Shown: in pieces, positions 1 through 8,729 of the stretch | How the letters are laid out: each line of letters starts with the position of its first letter | Position numbering within the stretch: the first letter of the stretch is position 1 | Made by a program: the position numbers and the translations under genes | Origin: Polynucleobacter sp. AP-Ainpum-60-G11 | GTDB taxonomy: Bacteria > Pseudomonadota > Gammaproteobacteria > Burkholderiales > Burkholderiaceae | Direction: 5' to 3' | Assembly: GCF_018688375.1 (NCBI RefSeq) | Contig: NZ_CP061318.1 | Span: 682,001 to 746,000 of the forward strand | DNA: 64,000 nt | The notes under the pieces: generated by a model | What the model saw: only the letters and a program-made list of their open reading frames with translations | The model's database searches: none | Told to the model about the DNA's origin: nothing

Positions 1-9
1 AAGGCATAA
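1..9 (+). CDS. Possible 3' end of an upstream gene
   Basis: The first nine bases read as Lys-Ala-stop, and the stop lies close before the AAGGAG ribosome-binding site of the next gene. In molybdenum hydroxylases of this type the small [2Fe-2S] subunit usually precedes the large subunit, so this could be its last codons. Too little is visible to confirm it. Confidence 0.3.
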   Translation, partial: KA

Positions 10-18
10 GGAGCGATC

Positions 19-2244
19 ATGACTAAAAATATAACAACTACCAATACTTCACGTCGCCACTTTATTGTTGGCTCAAGCGCTATTGCGACTGGGTTAGCAA
101 TCGGCTTTGATTTCTCTTTCATCTCATCAGCCAATGCGGCAATGGGAACAGGCACTACCTCCATGACACCCCTCGCTACCCCAGAGATTGGTGTTTGGGT
201 AGTAGTGAAGCCAAGCGATGACATCGTTGTGCGTATCGTGCGCTCTGAGATGGGTCAGGGAACGATTACCGGTTTAGCGCAGATGGTTGCCGAAGAATTG
301 CAATGTGATTGGAAAAAAGTTACTTACGAATATCCATCTCCAGCAGAAAGTCTGAAACGTAAGCAAGCGTGGGGAAGCTACTCCACTGGCGGTAGCCGTG
401 GTATTCGTACTTCTGAGCAATATGTTCGCAAGGGCGGTGCAGCTGCTCGCATCATGCTGGTTCAGGCCGCTGCGAACCAATGGAATGTTCCAGCATCTGA
501 GTGCGTTGCTAAGAACAGCGTCATTACACACACCCCATCTGGTCGCAAAACTACCTTTGGAAAAGTGTCTGTAGCTGCATCTCAGTTGGATGTACCAAAA
601 GAAATCACTCTCAAAGATCCTAAAGAGTGGACTTTGATTGGTAAGTCAGTAAACCGTATCGATGGCACTGCTGATAAGGTCACTGGTAAGCAGGTTTACG
701 CTATCGACTTAAAGATGCCTGGCATGCTAGTTGCAACTATTCAGGAGAGCCCAGTATTTGGTGGCAAAGTGAAGAGCTACGACGCTACTAAAGCCTCCAG
801 TATGAAAGGTGTAAAGAAAGTAGTGCAAGTGGGTGACTCGGCTGTTGCAGTCGTAGCGGACACATTCTGGCAAGCCAAGATGGGTCTGGATGCTGTCAGC
901 ATCATTTGGGATAACGGCGCCAATGGCGAGGTTTCTAGTGCTTCGATTAAGAAGATGCTAGAAGAGGGCCTTACTGCGAGCGATACATTTGTAGGTAACT
1001 CGAATGGCGATGCTAAAGAAGCGATTAGCAAAGCCGCCAAAACTATTGAGGCAACCTACTTCTATCCATTCTTGAATCATGCAACTTTGGAGCCACAAAC
1101 TGCGACTGCAAAGTGGACGCCAGATTCTTGTGAAGCTTGGGTTCCGACGCAAGATGGTGAAGCCACTCTTGCAGCTGTTATTGCGGCCTCTGGCTTGCCA
1201 GCTGAAAAGTGCAATGCCTACAAAGTAAATCTTGGCGGTGGATTTGGGCGTCGTGGAGCATTTCAGGACTACACAACCCAAGCGGTCAACATTGCTAAGC
1301 AAATGCCAGGCACTCCAATTAAATTGATTTGGACTCGTGCAGAAGATATGACCCAAGGTCGCTATCACCCGGTCATGATGTGCAAGATGACTGCGGCTAT
1401 TGACGATAAGAAAAATATCACCGGCCTGAATATCCGCTTATCTGGCCAATCTATTTTGGCAACTGTGCGTCCAGCGGTCGTTGCTGCAAATAAAGGAAAG
1501 GATCCAGTGGTATTCCAAGGTTTAGATGCTGCTGGTGAACATGGCATTACCTATAGCTTCCCAAATTTGATGATTGATCATGCAATGCGTAACACCCATG
1601 TACCCCCAGGTTTCTGGCGTGGCGTGAACGTTAATCAAAATGCCATTTTTATTGAAACCTTTATGGATGAGATGGCGGAAGCAACAGGTGTAGATGCGGT
1701 GGAGTTCCGTCGTAAGCATATGGAGAAATATCCACGTGCGGTGGCTGTTCTCAATGCGGTAGCAGATGGCATTGGTTGGACGAAACCTGCAAAGCCAGGT
1801 GTATTCCGTGGTGTGGCTCAGATGCGCTCATTCGGTAGTTATGTTGCTGCTGCTTGTGAGCTCTCCGTCACCAATGGTAATGAGGTGAAAATTCATCGCA
1901 TTGTGGCCGCAACGGATCCAGGTTATGTTGTGAACCCAGCGCAAGTTGCTCGTCAGGTTTCAGGTTCATTTGTATACGGATTGTCCGCTCTCTTTGAAGA
2001 GGAAATTACGATTGAGAAGGGCGCGGTTGTGCAGAAGAACTTTGATACCTTCAACTCCATTCGTTTATCTCAAATGCCTAAGGTAGAGACCATCATCATT
2101 CAAGGTGGTGGTAAAGACTGGGGTGGTGTTGGTGAACCAACGATTGCAGTTGCAGCGCCTGCTGTTCTTAATGCAATCTACCGTGCTACAGGTAAGCGTT
2201 TGCGCACCGTTCCATTGAAAAATAGTGGCATAAAGTTGGTATAA
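19..2244 (+). CDS. Xanthine dehydrogenase family, molybdopterin-binding subunit (isoquinoline 1-oxidoreductase beta-like)
   Basis: This is the large catalytic subunit of a molybdenum hydroxylase of the IorB/aldehyde-oxidase type, which inserts oxygen from water into an aldehyde or heterocycle. The N-terminus carries a twin-arginine signal (SRRHFIVG at about residue 12, then a hydrophobic stretch ending near ANA), so the folded enzyme is exported. The molybdopterin motif GGGFGRRG lies near residue 405 and the catalytic-Glu motif GVGEPT near 703. The 741-residue length fits IorB-like subunits. An AAGGAG site precedes the ATG. The [2Fe-2S] partner and cytochrome subunit would be upstream, outside the window. 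The stop codon abuts soxX. The substrate cannot be read from the sequence. Confidence 0.85.
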   Translation: MTKNITTTNTSRRHFIVGSSAIATGLAIGFDFSFISSANAAMGTGTTSMTPLATPEIGVWVVVKPSDDIVVRIVRSEMGQGTITGLAQMVAEELQCDWKKVTYEYPSPAESLKRKQAWGSYSTGGSRGIRTSEQYVRKGGAAARIMLVQAAANQWNVPASECVAKNSVITHTPSGRKTTFGKVSVAASQLDVPKEITLKDPKEWTLIGKSVNRIDGTADKVTGKQVYAIDLKMPGMLVATIQESPVFGGKVKSYDATKASSMKGVKKVVQVGDSAVAVVADTFWQAKMGLDAVSIIWDNGANGEVSSASIKKMLEEGLTASDTFVGNSNGDAKEAISKAAKTIEATYFYPFLNHATLEPQTATAKWTPDSCEAWVPTQDGEATLAAVIAASGLPAEKCNAYKVNLGGGFGRRGAFQDYTTQAVNIAKQMPGTPIKLIWTRAEDMTQGRYHPVMMCKMTAAIDDKKNITGLNIRLSGQSILATVRPAVVAANKGKDPVVFQGLDAAGEHGITYSFPNLMIDHAMRNTHVPPGFWRGVNVNQNAIFIETFMDEMAEATGVDAVEFRRKHMEKYPRAVAVLNAVADGIGWTKPAKPGVFRGVAQMRSFGSYVAAACELSVTNGNEVKIHRIVAATDPGYVVNPAQVARQVSGSFVYGLSALFEEEITIEKGAVVQKNFDTFNSIRLSQMPKVETIIIQGGGKDWGGVGEPTIAVAAPAVLNAIYRATGKRLRTVPLKNSGIKLV

Positions 2245-2709
2245 GTGAGGCAAGCAGGAATGAGGCGAATACTAGCGCCATTATTGCTAGGAATCTCGAC
2301 TCTGTTCCTGCCTTGTTTGGTGCATTCTCAAACCTGGGTAGGGGATTCGATTGTGAATCCCCTTTCTTCTTCCCCTGGAGATGTAGGGAGGGGGCGAATC
2401 ATTGTGGCTAGCCGTCAAGTTGGTTTATGTTTGCTATGCCATAGCGGGCCATTTCCTGAGGAGCGCTTTCAGGGCAATCTGGCGCCAGACTTGAGTGTCA
2501 GCGTTGCTCACTCCACTCCGGCTCAATTACGGGCGCGATTAGTAGACTCAAACCGCTTTAATCCAGCAAGCATCATGCCAGCGTATTACCGTACCTCAGG
2601 TTTGAATCGTGTAGCTTCTAAGTTTGCCGATCAAACCATTCTCTCTGGTCAAGAGATAGAAGATGTTGTGGCTTTTCTGGTGAGCCTTCAAGCTAAACCC
2701 CCTCAATAA
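2245..2709 (+). CDS. soxX: Sulfur-oxidation cytochrome c SoxX
   Basis: SoxX is the small monohaem subunit of the periplasmic SoxXA cytochrome, which couples thiosulfate oxidatively to the SoxY carrier cysteine. A Sec signal peptide ends near LVHSQ, the haem site is CLLCH (residues 62-66) and a likely distal Met ligand lies in ASIMPAYYR (Met111). The GTG at 2245 follows the preceding stop directly. An ATG at 2260 would give a cleaner signal peptide (MRRILAPLLLG) but its GCAGGA is too close to serve as a normal ribosome-binding site, so the start is unsettled. First gene of soxXYZA in this window. Confidence 0.88.
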   Translation: MRQAGMRRILAPLLLGISTLFLPCLVHSQTWVGDSIVNPLSSSPGDVGRGRIIVASRQVGLCLLCHSGPFPEERFQGNLAPDLSVSVAHSTPAQLRARLVDSNRFNPASIMPAYYRTSGLNRVASKFADQTILSGQEIEDVVAFLVSLQAKPPQ

Positions 2710-2733
2710 TGAATCGTAGATTAAAAAATTACT

Positions 2734-3219
2734 ATGACTGAGTTAAATCAGAGTTCAAAAACCACTAAGTTAAGCCGGCGCATGTATTTGTCTGCGCTTG
2801 GTCTTCTGGGTATATCTGGTTGGATAGTTCCGAGTTTGACGGTAGCCAAAAAGTCAGAGGCTATGGATGCTATCGCCAAGATTGTCGGCTCAAATACTAT
2901 CCGTGACGGTCGTGTCAAGTTGGTTATCCCGCCTTTAGTAGAGAGCGGTAATTTGGTAGTTTTGAAGCTCTCAGTAGAGAGTCTCATGACGGCAAATGAC
3001 TATGTCAAAGCAGTGCATGTGATTGCCGAAGGAAATCCACTCCCCAATATCTTTGCTGCGTATTTCACACCCCGCTCCGGTCGCGCTGAATTAACTACCC
3101 GCGTGAGATTGGCTGACTCACAACGGGTATGGGCCATCGCGCAAATGAGTGATGGTAGTTTTTGGCAAGGCTATGCCGATACCTTAGTTACTCTCTCTGC
3201 TTGTACGGAGATGATATGA
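2734..3219 (+). CDS. soxY: Thiosulfate carrier protein SoxY, atypical C-terminus
   Basis: SoxY carries sulfur intermediates on a C-terminal cysteine arm while bound to SoxZ in the periplasm. A twin-arginine signal (KLSRRMYLSALG, residues 12-23) fits Tat export, and the core resembles SoxY (NPLPNIFAAYFTPRSG and a DGSFW strand). Canonical SoxY ends in GGCGG; this protein ends in VTLSACTEMI, so the cysteine (Cys157) is kept but the flanking glycines are gone and two more residues follow. The stop overlaps the soxZ start (ATGA). The arm could still carry sulfur, but this variation is worth testing. Confidence 0.85.
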   Translation: MTELNQSSKTTKLSRRMYLSALGLLGISGWIVPSLTVAKKSEAMDAIAKIVGSNTIRDGRVKLVIPPLVESGNLVVLKLSVESLMTANDYVKAVHVIAEGNPLPNIFAAYFTPRSGRAELTTRVRLADSQRVWAIAQMSDGSFWQGYADTLVTLSACTEMI

Positions 3220-3545
3220 GCAAGACCTCTCGAACAGGCATCACCATGCCAACTCAGGCAAAAAAAGATTCCATTATTGAGATTAGGGCAATCGCTCAGC
3301 ATGATATGGAGACAGGCTATCGATATTCAGAGGATGGTAGACGCATTCCTCGCGACATCATTCGTCTCTTTACCTGCCAATACAATGGCGAAGAAGTATT
3401 CAGAGCGGATTTTTATCCAGGCATTGGAGCAAACCCCCTGATCATCTTCACTACTGTGGCAGTAGCCTCTGGCACACTCGTCTTTAAGTGGGTAGGTGAC
3501 GGCGGTTATGAGGCAGTAAATCAAGCTCAAATTACTGTCTCGTGA
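3216..3545 (+). CDS. soxZ: Thiosulfate oxidation carrier partner SoxZ
   Basis: SoxZ forms the heterodimeric scaffold with SoxY and has no sulfur-binding cysteine of its own. The 109-residue protein contains the typical run of alternating strands, including HDMETGYR and a C-terminal LVFKWVGDGGYEA segment. I chose the ATG at 3216, four bases overlapping the soxY stop (translational coupling), rather than an upstream in-frame start inside soxY. No signal peptide is visible, which fits SoxZ being exported as a passenger with SoxY. The stop overlaps the GTG of soxA. Confidence 0.9.
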   Translation: MSKTSRTGITMPTQAKKDSIIEIRAIAQHDMETGYRYSEDGRRIPRDIIRLFTCQYNGEEVFRADFYPGIGANPLIIFTTVAVASGTLVFKWVGDGGYEAVNQAQITVS

Positions 3546-4327
3546 ACCTGCTGGTTTTCTGCTGCCGCTTATTGGCGGCATGGATAGTCCTCTTGGGAGT
3601 GAATCCCTCTCTAGCGCTTGAGGTTTCAAAGGATGCTAGGCAATCAAGTTATCAGTTGATGACCCCTGAGAATCAAGCTATGCAAGATGATCCTAATCTC
3701 AATCCCGCCTTGTTCTGGGTAATGGATGGCCATAGCCTTTGGAAGGAAAGCGCAGGTAAAAAGAATGTCTCTTGTGCATCCTGTCATGGTGAAAGTGGGC
3801 AGAAGATGGCTGGTGTAGCAACACGCTTTCCTAAGGTCCAAAAAGGAAAGTTGCAGACCCTGGAAGGGCAAATTAATCATTGCCGAACATCAAAGCAGGA
3901 TGCTTCAACACTTGCTTATGAAAGCAAGGAACTTCTGGCCCTAACGACATTTGTAGCAACCCAATCTAAGGGGCTGCCGATTGCAATTCAAGAAACGGCA
4001 CAAAATAAAAAAGATTTACAACAAGGCCGACAGTTTTTTAATCAACGAATGGGTCAACTCAATTTGTCCTGCGCTCAATGTCATCAAGATCGCGCAGGAT
4101 TAAAGTTGGGTGGAAGTCTCATTCCGCAAGGCCACCCTACAGCCTACCCAATTTACCGAATTGAATGGCAGACAATGGGCTCTCTGCAAAGACGCCTGCG
4201 TAACTGTATGAGCGGAGTGCGTGCTCAGCAGTTTGATTACGGTTCTTTAGAAATGGCTCAGCTAGAGTTATTTCTGATGTGGAGGGCAAGAGGAATGCCC
4301 CTAGAAACTCCAGGGGTCCGCCCTTGA
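3542..4327 (+). CDS. soxA: Sulfur-oxidation dihaem cytochrome SoxA
   Basis: SoxA is the catalytic subunit of SoxXA, joining thiosulfate to the SoxY cysteine. A Sec signal covers roughly residues 1-25. Two haem sites are visible, CASCH (78-82) and CAQCH (177-181). Cys114 (INHCRT) and Cys222 (LRNCMSG) sit where the distal cysteine ligands of SoxA haems lie; the latter is the expected persulfide active-site residue. The GTG start overlaps the soxZ stop (GTGA). Last gene of the sox run; soxB and soxCD are not in the window. It converges on purU with an 8-base gap and no obvious terminator. Confidence 0.92.
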   Translation: MNLLVFCCRLLAAWIVLLGVNPSLALEVSKDARQSSYQLMTPENQAMQDDPNLNPALFWVMDGHSLWKESAGKKNVSCASCHGESGQKMAGVATRFPKVQKGKLQTLEGQINHCRTSKQDASTLAYESKELLALTTFVATQSKGLPIAIQETAQNKKDLQQGRQFFNQRMGQLNLSCAQCHQDRAGLKLGGSLIPQGHPTAYPIYRIEWQTMGSLQRRLRNCMSGVRAQQFDYGSLEMAQLELFLMWRARGMPLETPGVRP

Positions 4328-4335
4328 GATACAGC

Positions 4336-5190
4336 TTAGTCTGAGAAGACTACAGAAGTTGCGCCATTAATCAAAACACGGTCATGCAAGTAGTAGCGCA
4401 ATGCACGTGAGAGCACGGTGCGCTCTAAATCTCTACCCTTGCGCACCAAGTCTTCTGGTGTATCACCGTGAGTTACCCGAGTCACGTCTTGTTCAATGAT
4501 TGGACCCTCATCCAAATCGCTGGTCACGAAGTGTGCTGTAGCACCAATTAATTTAATACCGCGTGCATGGGCTTGATGGTATGGCTTAGCACCTTTGAAG
4601 CTTGGTAAGAATGAATGGTGAACGTTAATACAGCGACCAGATAACTTGGTAGATAAATCATCTGACAGAATTTGCATGTAGCGCGCCAATATGACCATAT
4701 CTACTTTTGAATCGGCCACAATCTCTAAAAGCTTAGCCTCTTGAGCTGGTTTGGTTTCTGGTGTTACTGGCAGGTGATAGAAGGGTATATCGGCAAAATC
4801 AATGCTGGAGTAGACCTCACGTGGATGATTGGAAACGATCCCGCAAATAATCATTGGCAATTCACCAATACGCCAGCGATAGAGAAGATCTACCAGGCAA
4901 TGATCTAGCTTTGATGCCATGATCAAGACACGTTTGAGATCCTTGACTGCACGCAAGTCCCAGGTAAGATCAAAGCGCTTAGCAATTTCTACAAAGCCCG
5001 CTTTTAATGTTTTGCTATCAGCACCGCAGCTAAAGCTCACACGCATAAAGAAGCGTTTAGAGGCTTTGTCATCAAACTGCTGAGCTTCCTCAATATCGCC
5101 ACCCAATTCAAAGATATAAGTTGAGACGGCGGCAACAATGCCTGGTCGGTTAGGGCAGGTCAGAGTGAGGTAGTAATTTTCTGTAGTCAT
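4336..5190 (-). CDS. purU: Formyltetrahydrofolate deformylase
   Basis: PurU hydrolyses 10-formyl-THF to THF and formate, balancing one-carbon pools and supplying formate for purine synthesis. An N-terminal ACT domain (about residues 5-80, starting [16 protein letters not shown]) is followed by the formyltransferase-type domain. The catalytic triad of this fold is present: Asn189 and His191 ([10 protein letters not shown]) and Asp227 (DLDEGPI). The 284-residue length matches the family. A formate dehydrogenase encoded at 19846-24594 could consume the formate released; this link is inference. Confidence 0.95.
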   Translation of the reverse strand: MTTENYYLTLTCPNRPGIVAAVSTYIFELGGDIEEAQQFDDKASKRFFMRVSFSCGADSKTLKAGFVEIAKRFDLTWDLRAVKDLKRVLIMASKLDHCLVDLLYRWRIGELPMIICGIVSNHPREVYSSIDFADIPFYHLPVTPETKPAQEAKLLEIVADSKVDMVILARYMQILSDDLSTKLSGRCINVHHSFLPSFKGAKPYHQAHARGIKLIGATAHFVTSDLDEGPIIEQDVTRVTHGDTPEDLVRKGRDLERTVLSRALRYYLHDRVLINGATSVVFSD

Positions 5191-5238
5191 GGCTTCGATC
5201 GAGGTAAAGATTGCTGATAAGGCTTAATTTTAGACTGC

Positions 5239-5640
5239 TTATTTGTTAGTGGGCAGGCTATCTGCCGGACCAAAATAGGGCTCGCTCATATCTTTGATTG
5301 TGGGAACCGGAATATCGCTACAAATGGGCTTTGGTCCTAGGGCATTTAGAAAATTACAATCTTGCTTGGTTGCCGCTGAGGCGGCATGCTCTAAGGGTGA
5401 TTTTCCGGTGGTTACCGTAGAGACGGCGCTGGCAGCAGTTGAGGGGTTGGCGGCTGCCACTGATACAGCGGCAGTGCCCGCAGAGCTCGCCACGCTCGTT
5501 GCTGAGCTGCCCAGGGCTAATAATGGCGCTGCGCAGCCCGTTATATTCAGGCAAAGAGTGACACCCCCAAGGGTGACGATTAAATAAAAACAAAAAGCAG
5601 ACCAGCCCGATGGGTTTGGTCTGCTTAGGCGGGTATTCAA
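5239..5640 (-). CDS. Putative lipoprotein, Ala/Ser-rich
   Basis: No function recognised. Starting at the TTG at 5640, the protein has a basic N-region, a hydrophobic core (AFCFYLIVTLGGVTL) and a lipobox LNITGC, so it should be lipidated. The mature part is low-complexity Ala/Ser/Thr until TKQDCNFLNALGPKPIC, a two-cysteine segment reminiscent of small Burkholderiales lipoproteins. A further in-frame TTG lies at 5670. There is no ATG, GTG or TTG between the hairpin and the lipobox, so a lipoprotein start forces translation through the terminator at 5580-5626. A start at a downstream GTG would lose the lipobox. A plus-strand ORF over the same bases is taken as a shadow. Confidence 0.6.
   Translation of the reverse strand: MNTRLSRPNPSGWSAFCFYLIVTLGGVTLCLNITGCAAPLLALGSSATSVASSAGTAAVSVAAANPSTAASAVSTVTTGKSPLEHAASAATKQDCNFLNALGPKPICSDIPVPTIKDMSEPYFGPADSLPTNK
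5580..5626 (-). terminator. Rho-independent terminator overlapping the lipoprotein 5' end
   Basis: A perfect 10-bp stem (AAGCAGACCA at 5595-5604 with its complement at 5617-5626), with an inner CCC/GGG pairing, is followed on the minus strand by a T-rich tract (5596 down to 5580). It would end transcripts of the surface-adhesin-E-like gene, whose stop is at 5651-5653, but it also encodes the start of the lipoprotein signal peptide. Confidence 0.8.
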
Positions 5641-5650
5641 GATCTGGTTT

Positions 5651-6076
5651 TTATTTACGCTGGCAGACAACGTTAAATACTCCTGCTGTCCAAGACTCGC
5701 TTATAACGGGTTCAAACTCACTGTCTGGAGTTTTGTTATCTGAAACTACCTTACCGCTACCTTTATTTCCAGCAAACTCTTTGTATTCGATTGGACGATA
5801 GCTAAGGGCTGGGCAGTTGTATTCATTAATACCGATGATTGAGCTAACGGGCTGTTTTGTTTTTGGATTAGCCCCAGGCTTTTTAAAATCTAGCATCGAC
5901 ATGATTTGCGCTTTTTCGCCAGAAGTACTGACGGTATCTAGGTCAACATAAACCACCATCACTGCATTCGATCCCAATTCTTTCCACTCAGCGAAACTGC
6001 TGGAGAAGGGCAATAAGGAAAGTGAAGCAAAGAGGGTAAGTGCGTGTATTTTTTTCATCATCAATGGCGTTGTCAT
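5651..6076 (-). CDS. Surface-adhesin E-like secreted protein
   Basis: The protein resembles the Adhesin_E family of small exported proteins: a signal peptide (KKIHALTLFASLSLLPFSSSFA) is followed by a mature part beginning EWKELGSNAVMVVYVDLDTV, which is the usual opening, and ending with a paired cysteine (FNVVCQRK). Members often have two cysteines; here they are in INEYNCPAL and near the end. The function in this organism is unknown; the adhesin name comes from one pathogen protein. Start codons at 6076, 6061 and 6058 are all possible because none has a clear ribosome-binding site. A terminator follows. Confidence 0.7.
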   Translation of the reverse strand: MTTPLMMKKIHALTLFASLSLLPFSSSFAEWKELGSNAVMVVYVDLDTVSTSGEKAQIMSMLDFKKPGANPKTKQPVSSIIGINEYNCPALSYRPIEYKEFAGNKGSGKVVSDNKTPDSEFEPVISESWTAGVFNVVCQRK

Positions 6077-6130
6077 TAAAAAGGTTAAGCCCGAGCTGGA
6101 CCTGTAAAGCTTATTCTAAACTCCCCGAGC

Positions 6131-8596
6131 TCATTTTTCCTTAATATTCAGATCCAGCTGTCGACTAGTCTTTTGGGGTTTCATTTGCAAGGGGAGGTAT
6201 TCATTACGAGCCCAAAGCGCGCTCATATTGCGGTAGAGCTTGTTCTGTACCCAGCCAGATTGTCCAGTTTGATTGATAAATAGGGATTGATCTAAATCAG
6301 ACAGGTCGTAGATCGTGCGAAGGCTGGGAGCCTGCTTGGTTTCAAAAGGATTGTCTGCCCTGAGAAGTTCAAGGCGTCCCACATTGACACTAAAGCTATC
6401 TCCAGGAAAAGCTTGCGTTAGGTTGAAGAAACTTCCCAGTAGCGGGACCTTGCTCAAAGGACGATGCTCTGAAACTGCAATGTGCGCATTACCCCAAGCC
6501 CAATTTTTAGGATTGTTACCAAACTGCCCGCTCAGCTGCTCCAGGGCTTTACCAAATGCAGCATTGGAGGCATCGGCACAACTTTCGATCTGTTCAGTTT
6601 GGGGGTCGTTACACCAAGGGCTATTGGGATTTTGTATTTGCAATATCAGTGGATGCCTAAAGCTACGTGCACCATAATTTTCTGTAAACAAATAACCCAA
6701 ACGTGAAAATAGTTTGCGAGACAACTGATCAGCCCAAGCATTAAAAATCAGGGCGCTAGCGCTGTCGATTTTCATATCGCCATCAAAGTTTTTGCTGAGT
6801 TCAATAGCTTCTTGCGCCAGAGGGTGGGTTGATTGAACCGACTTAAATAATTCCAATAATGGCGTTGCACCCAAAGAGAGGGTATCTGCTTGCATGGACT
6901 TCATGGAAGCAAAGTCATGTACTGATTTGCCTTTAATTAACTCCACAATTCTGTCGTAGCGAGTTGGTAGATCCCAGTCACCAGTGAGTGGATTTGGATC
7001 ATTGTGGGCTAATATTTTTTGATTAGCAGTGGCAAGCCAATTTGTGTCTGGGTTATTGCTGCTAGGTAACTGGTCAAAGGGAACGTATCCAGTCCAGTCA
7101 TATTGCTTCTCCCAGCCCAGTGCTGGTGCTACCCCATATAGCCCATGATGCAAAGTACGCTTGGGTGCAACACCTGCCACCTGAAAAGAAATATTGCCAT
7201 CGATATCAGCCATCACTACGTTTTGCATTGGCGCGTAGTTTTTGCGGAGTGCTTGCTTGAATGTATCCAAGTCCTTGGCGTGATTCATATCCAGTAAGCC
7301 GGCAACGGATTGGTTTTCAACATCCAGCGCAGTCCAGCGCAAAGCCAGGACAAATCGATCAGTATCTATTGCCCGTTTGGCTCGTGCATAAGATTCAGAA
7401 ATCACTGGGCCATGCCGAGTCTCTTTGACCAAAAAGCGAAGAGGAAGCTCGCCTTTGATATCGATCATTTCTTGGCGAACTTTAAAGGGGAGTGGACCTT
7501 CTGGGCCCCGATATAGACCGGGGTTTTTTGCATCTAACTCTTCTATATACAAATCTTGTACATCTGGGCCGGTATTGGTAAAGCTCCATACGAACTTATC
7601 AGTTCTGCCCAACACCACAGCCGGAATGCCAGGAAGGGTTGCGCCAATGACATTCAGACCTGGAGCCTCCAAATGAGCCATGTACCAAATTGCAGGTGCC
7701 GATAAGCCTAGATGAGGGTCGTTGGCCAGCAGAGGTTTTCCGGATGCGGTCAGCTTGCCGTTCAGAGCCCAGTTATTGGAACCAATGCCGTCCTTTCCAC
7801 CTGGAACTTCGTTAATAGTCAATTCAGTGGCTGGTAGCTTCTTGGACTTTTGATCTCGTGTCAGTGGATTGGGATTAAAAACCTTAATGTCTTGATACAT
7901 TTTGGCAAAGTCAACATTGCTCACTGGCTCATCTGGCGTATATGCCGGCATGACTTCCCATACTTGCTTCGTAGTTAAAAACTGGGAGAGCTCTAGACGT
8001 TGCAATTCTTTATGCCAATTACCACCCAGATCGAGTGCCATCATCAACATCCACGCTACGCTATCGGTGGGTGACCAATGACCTGGTTTGGATCCAGTTA
8101 AAAAGTATTCAACTGGAAGCGCCCACCCAAGGTGATTGTTGCCGGCATTGACCCCATCTGCATAGGATTGCAGCAAGCGCTTGGTAGCAATGGGGTAGCG
8201 ATCAAACTGTTTCTCAGCGGCATTCTTAATGCCCAGCGTCCGAATAAATCGATCGATTGCCAAGGTTTCTTTTCCAAGAATTTCAGAGAGGCGACCACTT
8301 GATAGTCGGCGATTAATTTCCATTTGCCAGGAGCGTTCGCTGGCATGTAAATAGCCTAAGGCAAAGAGTGCATCAGTAGAGGTTTTTGCCTGAATGTGGG
8401 GAATATCGCTCTCATCAAAAGTGATCGAGACAGAATCCCCCAAAGTTTTGATAATTCGCTTGCCAGAAGGATTGGTTTGAGCCGAGAGCAAATAAAATAG
8501 GCTTACTCCAGCAATGAAGACAAAAGCCACTAAGCTTAGCCAAAAGACGGCTCTAAATAGGGTTTTAAGACCTGGATTTGCTGTGGATATTTTCAT
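6131..8596 (-). CDS. Penicillin acylase family amidohydrolase
   Basis: This is an N-terminal-nucleophile hydrolase of the penicillin amidase (S45) family. Such enzymes cleave amides, including beta-lactam side chains or acyl-homoserine lactones. A membrane anchor or signal spans about residues 16-38. An alpha-chain region follows, then the self-processing site GIGSNNWALNG with the nucleophile Ser273. Downstream, the LANDPHLGL motif and a GNISFQVAG beta-chain segment are typical. The 821-residue length is normal for the precursor. The gene is monocistronic or leads the minus-strand run to the adhesin-E gene 54 bases downstream. The natural substrate is not deducible. Confidence 0.88.
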   Translation of the reverse strand: MKISTANPGLKTLFRAVFWLSLVAFVFIAGVSLFYLLSAQTNPSGKRIIKTLGDSVSITFDESDIPHIQAKTSTDALFALGYLHASERSWQMEINRRLSSGRLSEILGKETLAIDRFIRTLGIKNAAEKQFDRYPIATKRLLQSYADGVNAGNNHLGWALPVEYFLTGSKPGHWSPTDSVAWMLMMALDLGGNWHKELQRLELSQFLTTKQVWEVMPAYTPDEPVSNVDFAKMYQDIKVFNPNPLTRDQKSKKLPATELTINEVPGGKDGIGSNNWALNGKLTASGKPLLANDPHLGLSAPAIWYMAHLEAPGLNVIGATLPGIPAVVLGRTDKFVWSFTNTGPDVQDLYIEELDAKNPGLYRGPEGPLPFKVRQEMIDIKGELPLRFLVKETRHGPVISESYARAKRAIDTDRFVLALRWTALDVENQSVAGLLDMNHAKDLDTFKQALRKNYAPMQNVVMADIDGNISFQVAGVAPKRTLHHGLYGVAPALGWEKQYDWTGYVPFDQLPSSNNPDTNWLATANQKILAHNDPNPLTGDWDLPTRYDRIVELIKGKSVHDFASMKSMQADTLSLGATPLLELFKSVQSTHPLAQEAIELSKNFDGDMKIDSASALIFNAWADQLSRKLFSRLGYLFTENYGARSFRHPLILQIQNPNSPWCNDPQTEQIESCADASNAAFGKALEQLSGQFGNNPKNWAWGNAHIAVSEHRPLSKVPLLGSFFNLTQAFPGDSFSVNVGRLELLRADNPFETKQAPSLRTIYDLSDLDQSLFINQTGQSGWVQNKLYRNMSALWARNEYLPLQMKPQKTSRQLDLNIKEK

Positions 8597-8729
8597 GGGA
8601 ATAGTTTAGTGGGTTTGCCGGCGCAAGAGCCTAAGCTTGATGAAAACAGGCTTCCCGTCTGGGATAGGTCTCGCATGCTAAAATTTTGTTTGTCTTGATT
8701 TATTTAGTACGGCTTTATTGCTCGTGCGA

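Noticed and set aside
958..1368. Minus-strand ORF of 136 codons inside the molybdenum hydroxylase gene
   Set aside because: It lies wholly within a strongly conserved gene and its translation shows no domain; it is a shadow.
5294..5587. Plus-strand ORF of 97 codons opposite the lipoprotein gene
   Set aside because: It mirrors the Ala-rich minus-strand frame, starts at TTG, has no ribosome-binding site or recognisable domain, and the minus-strand frame has a lipobox.
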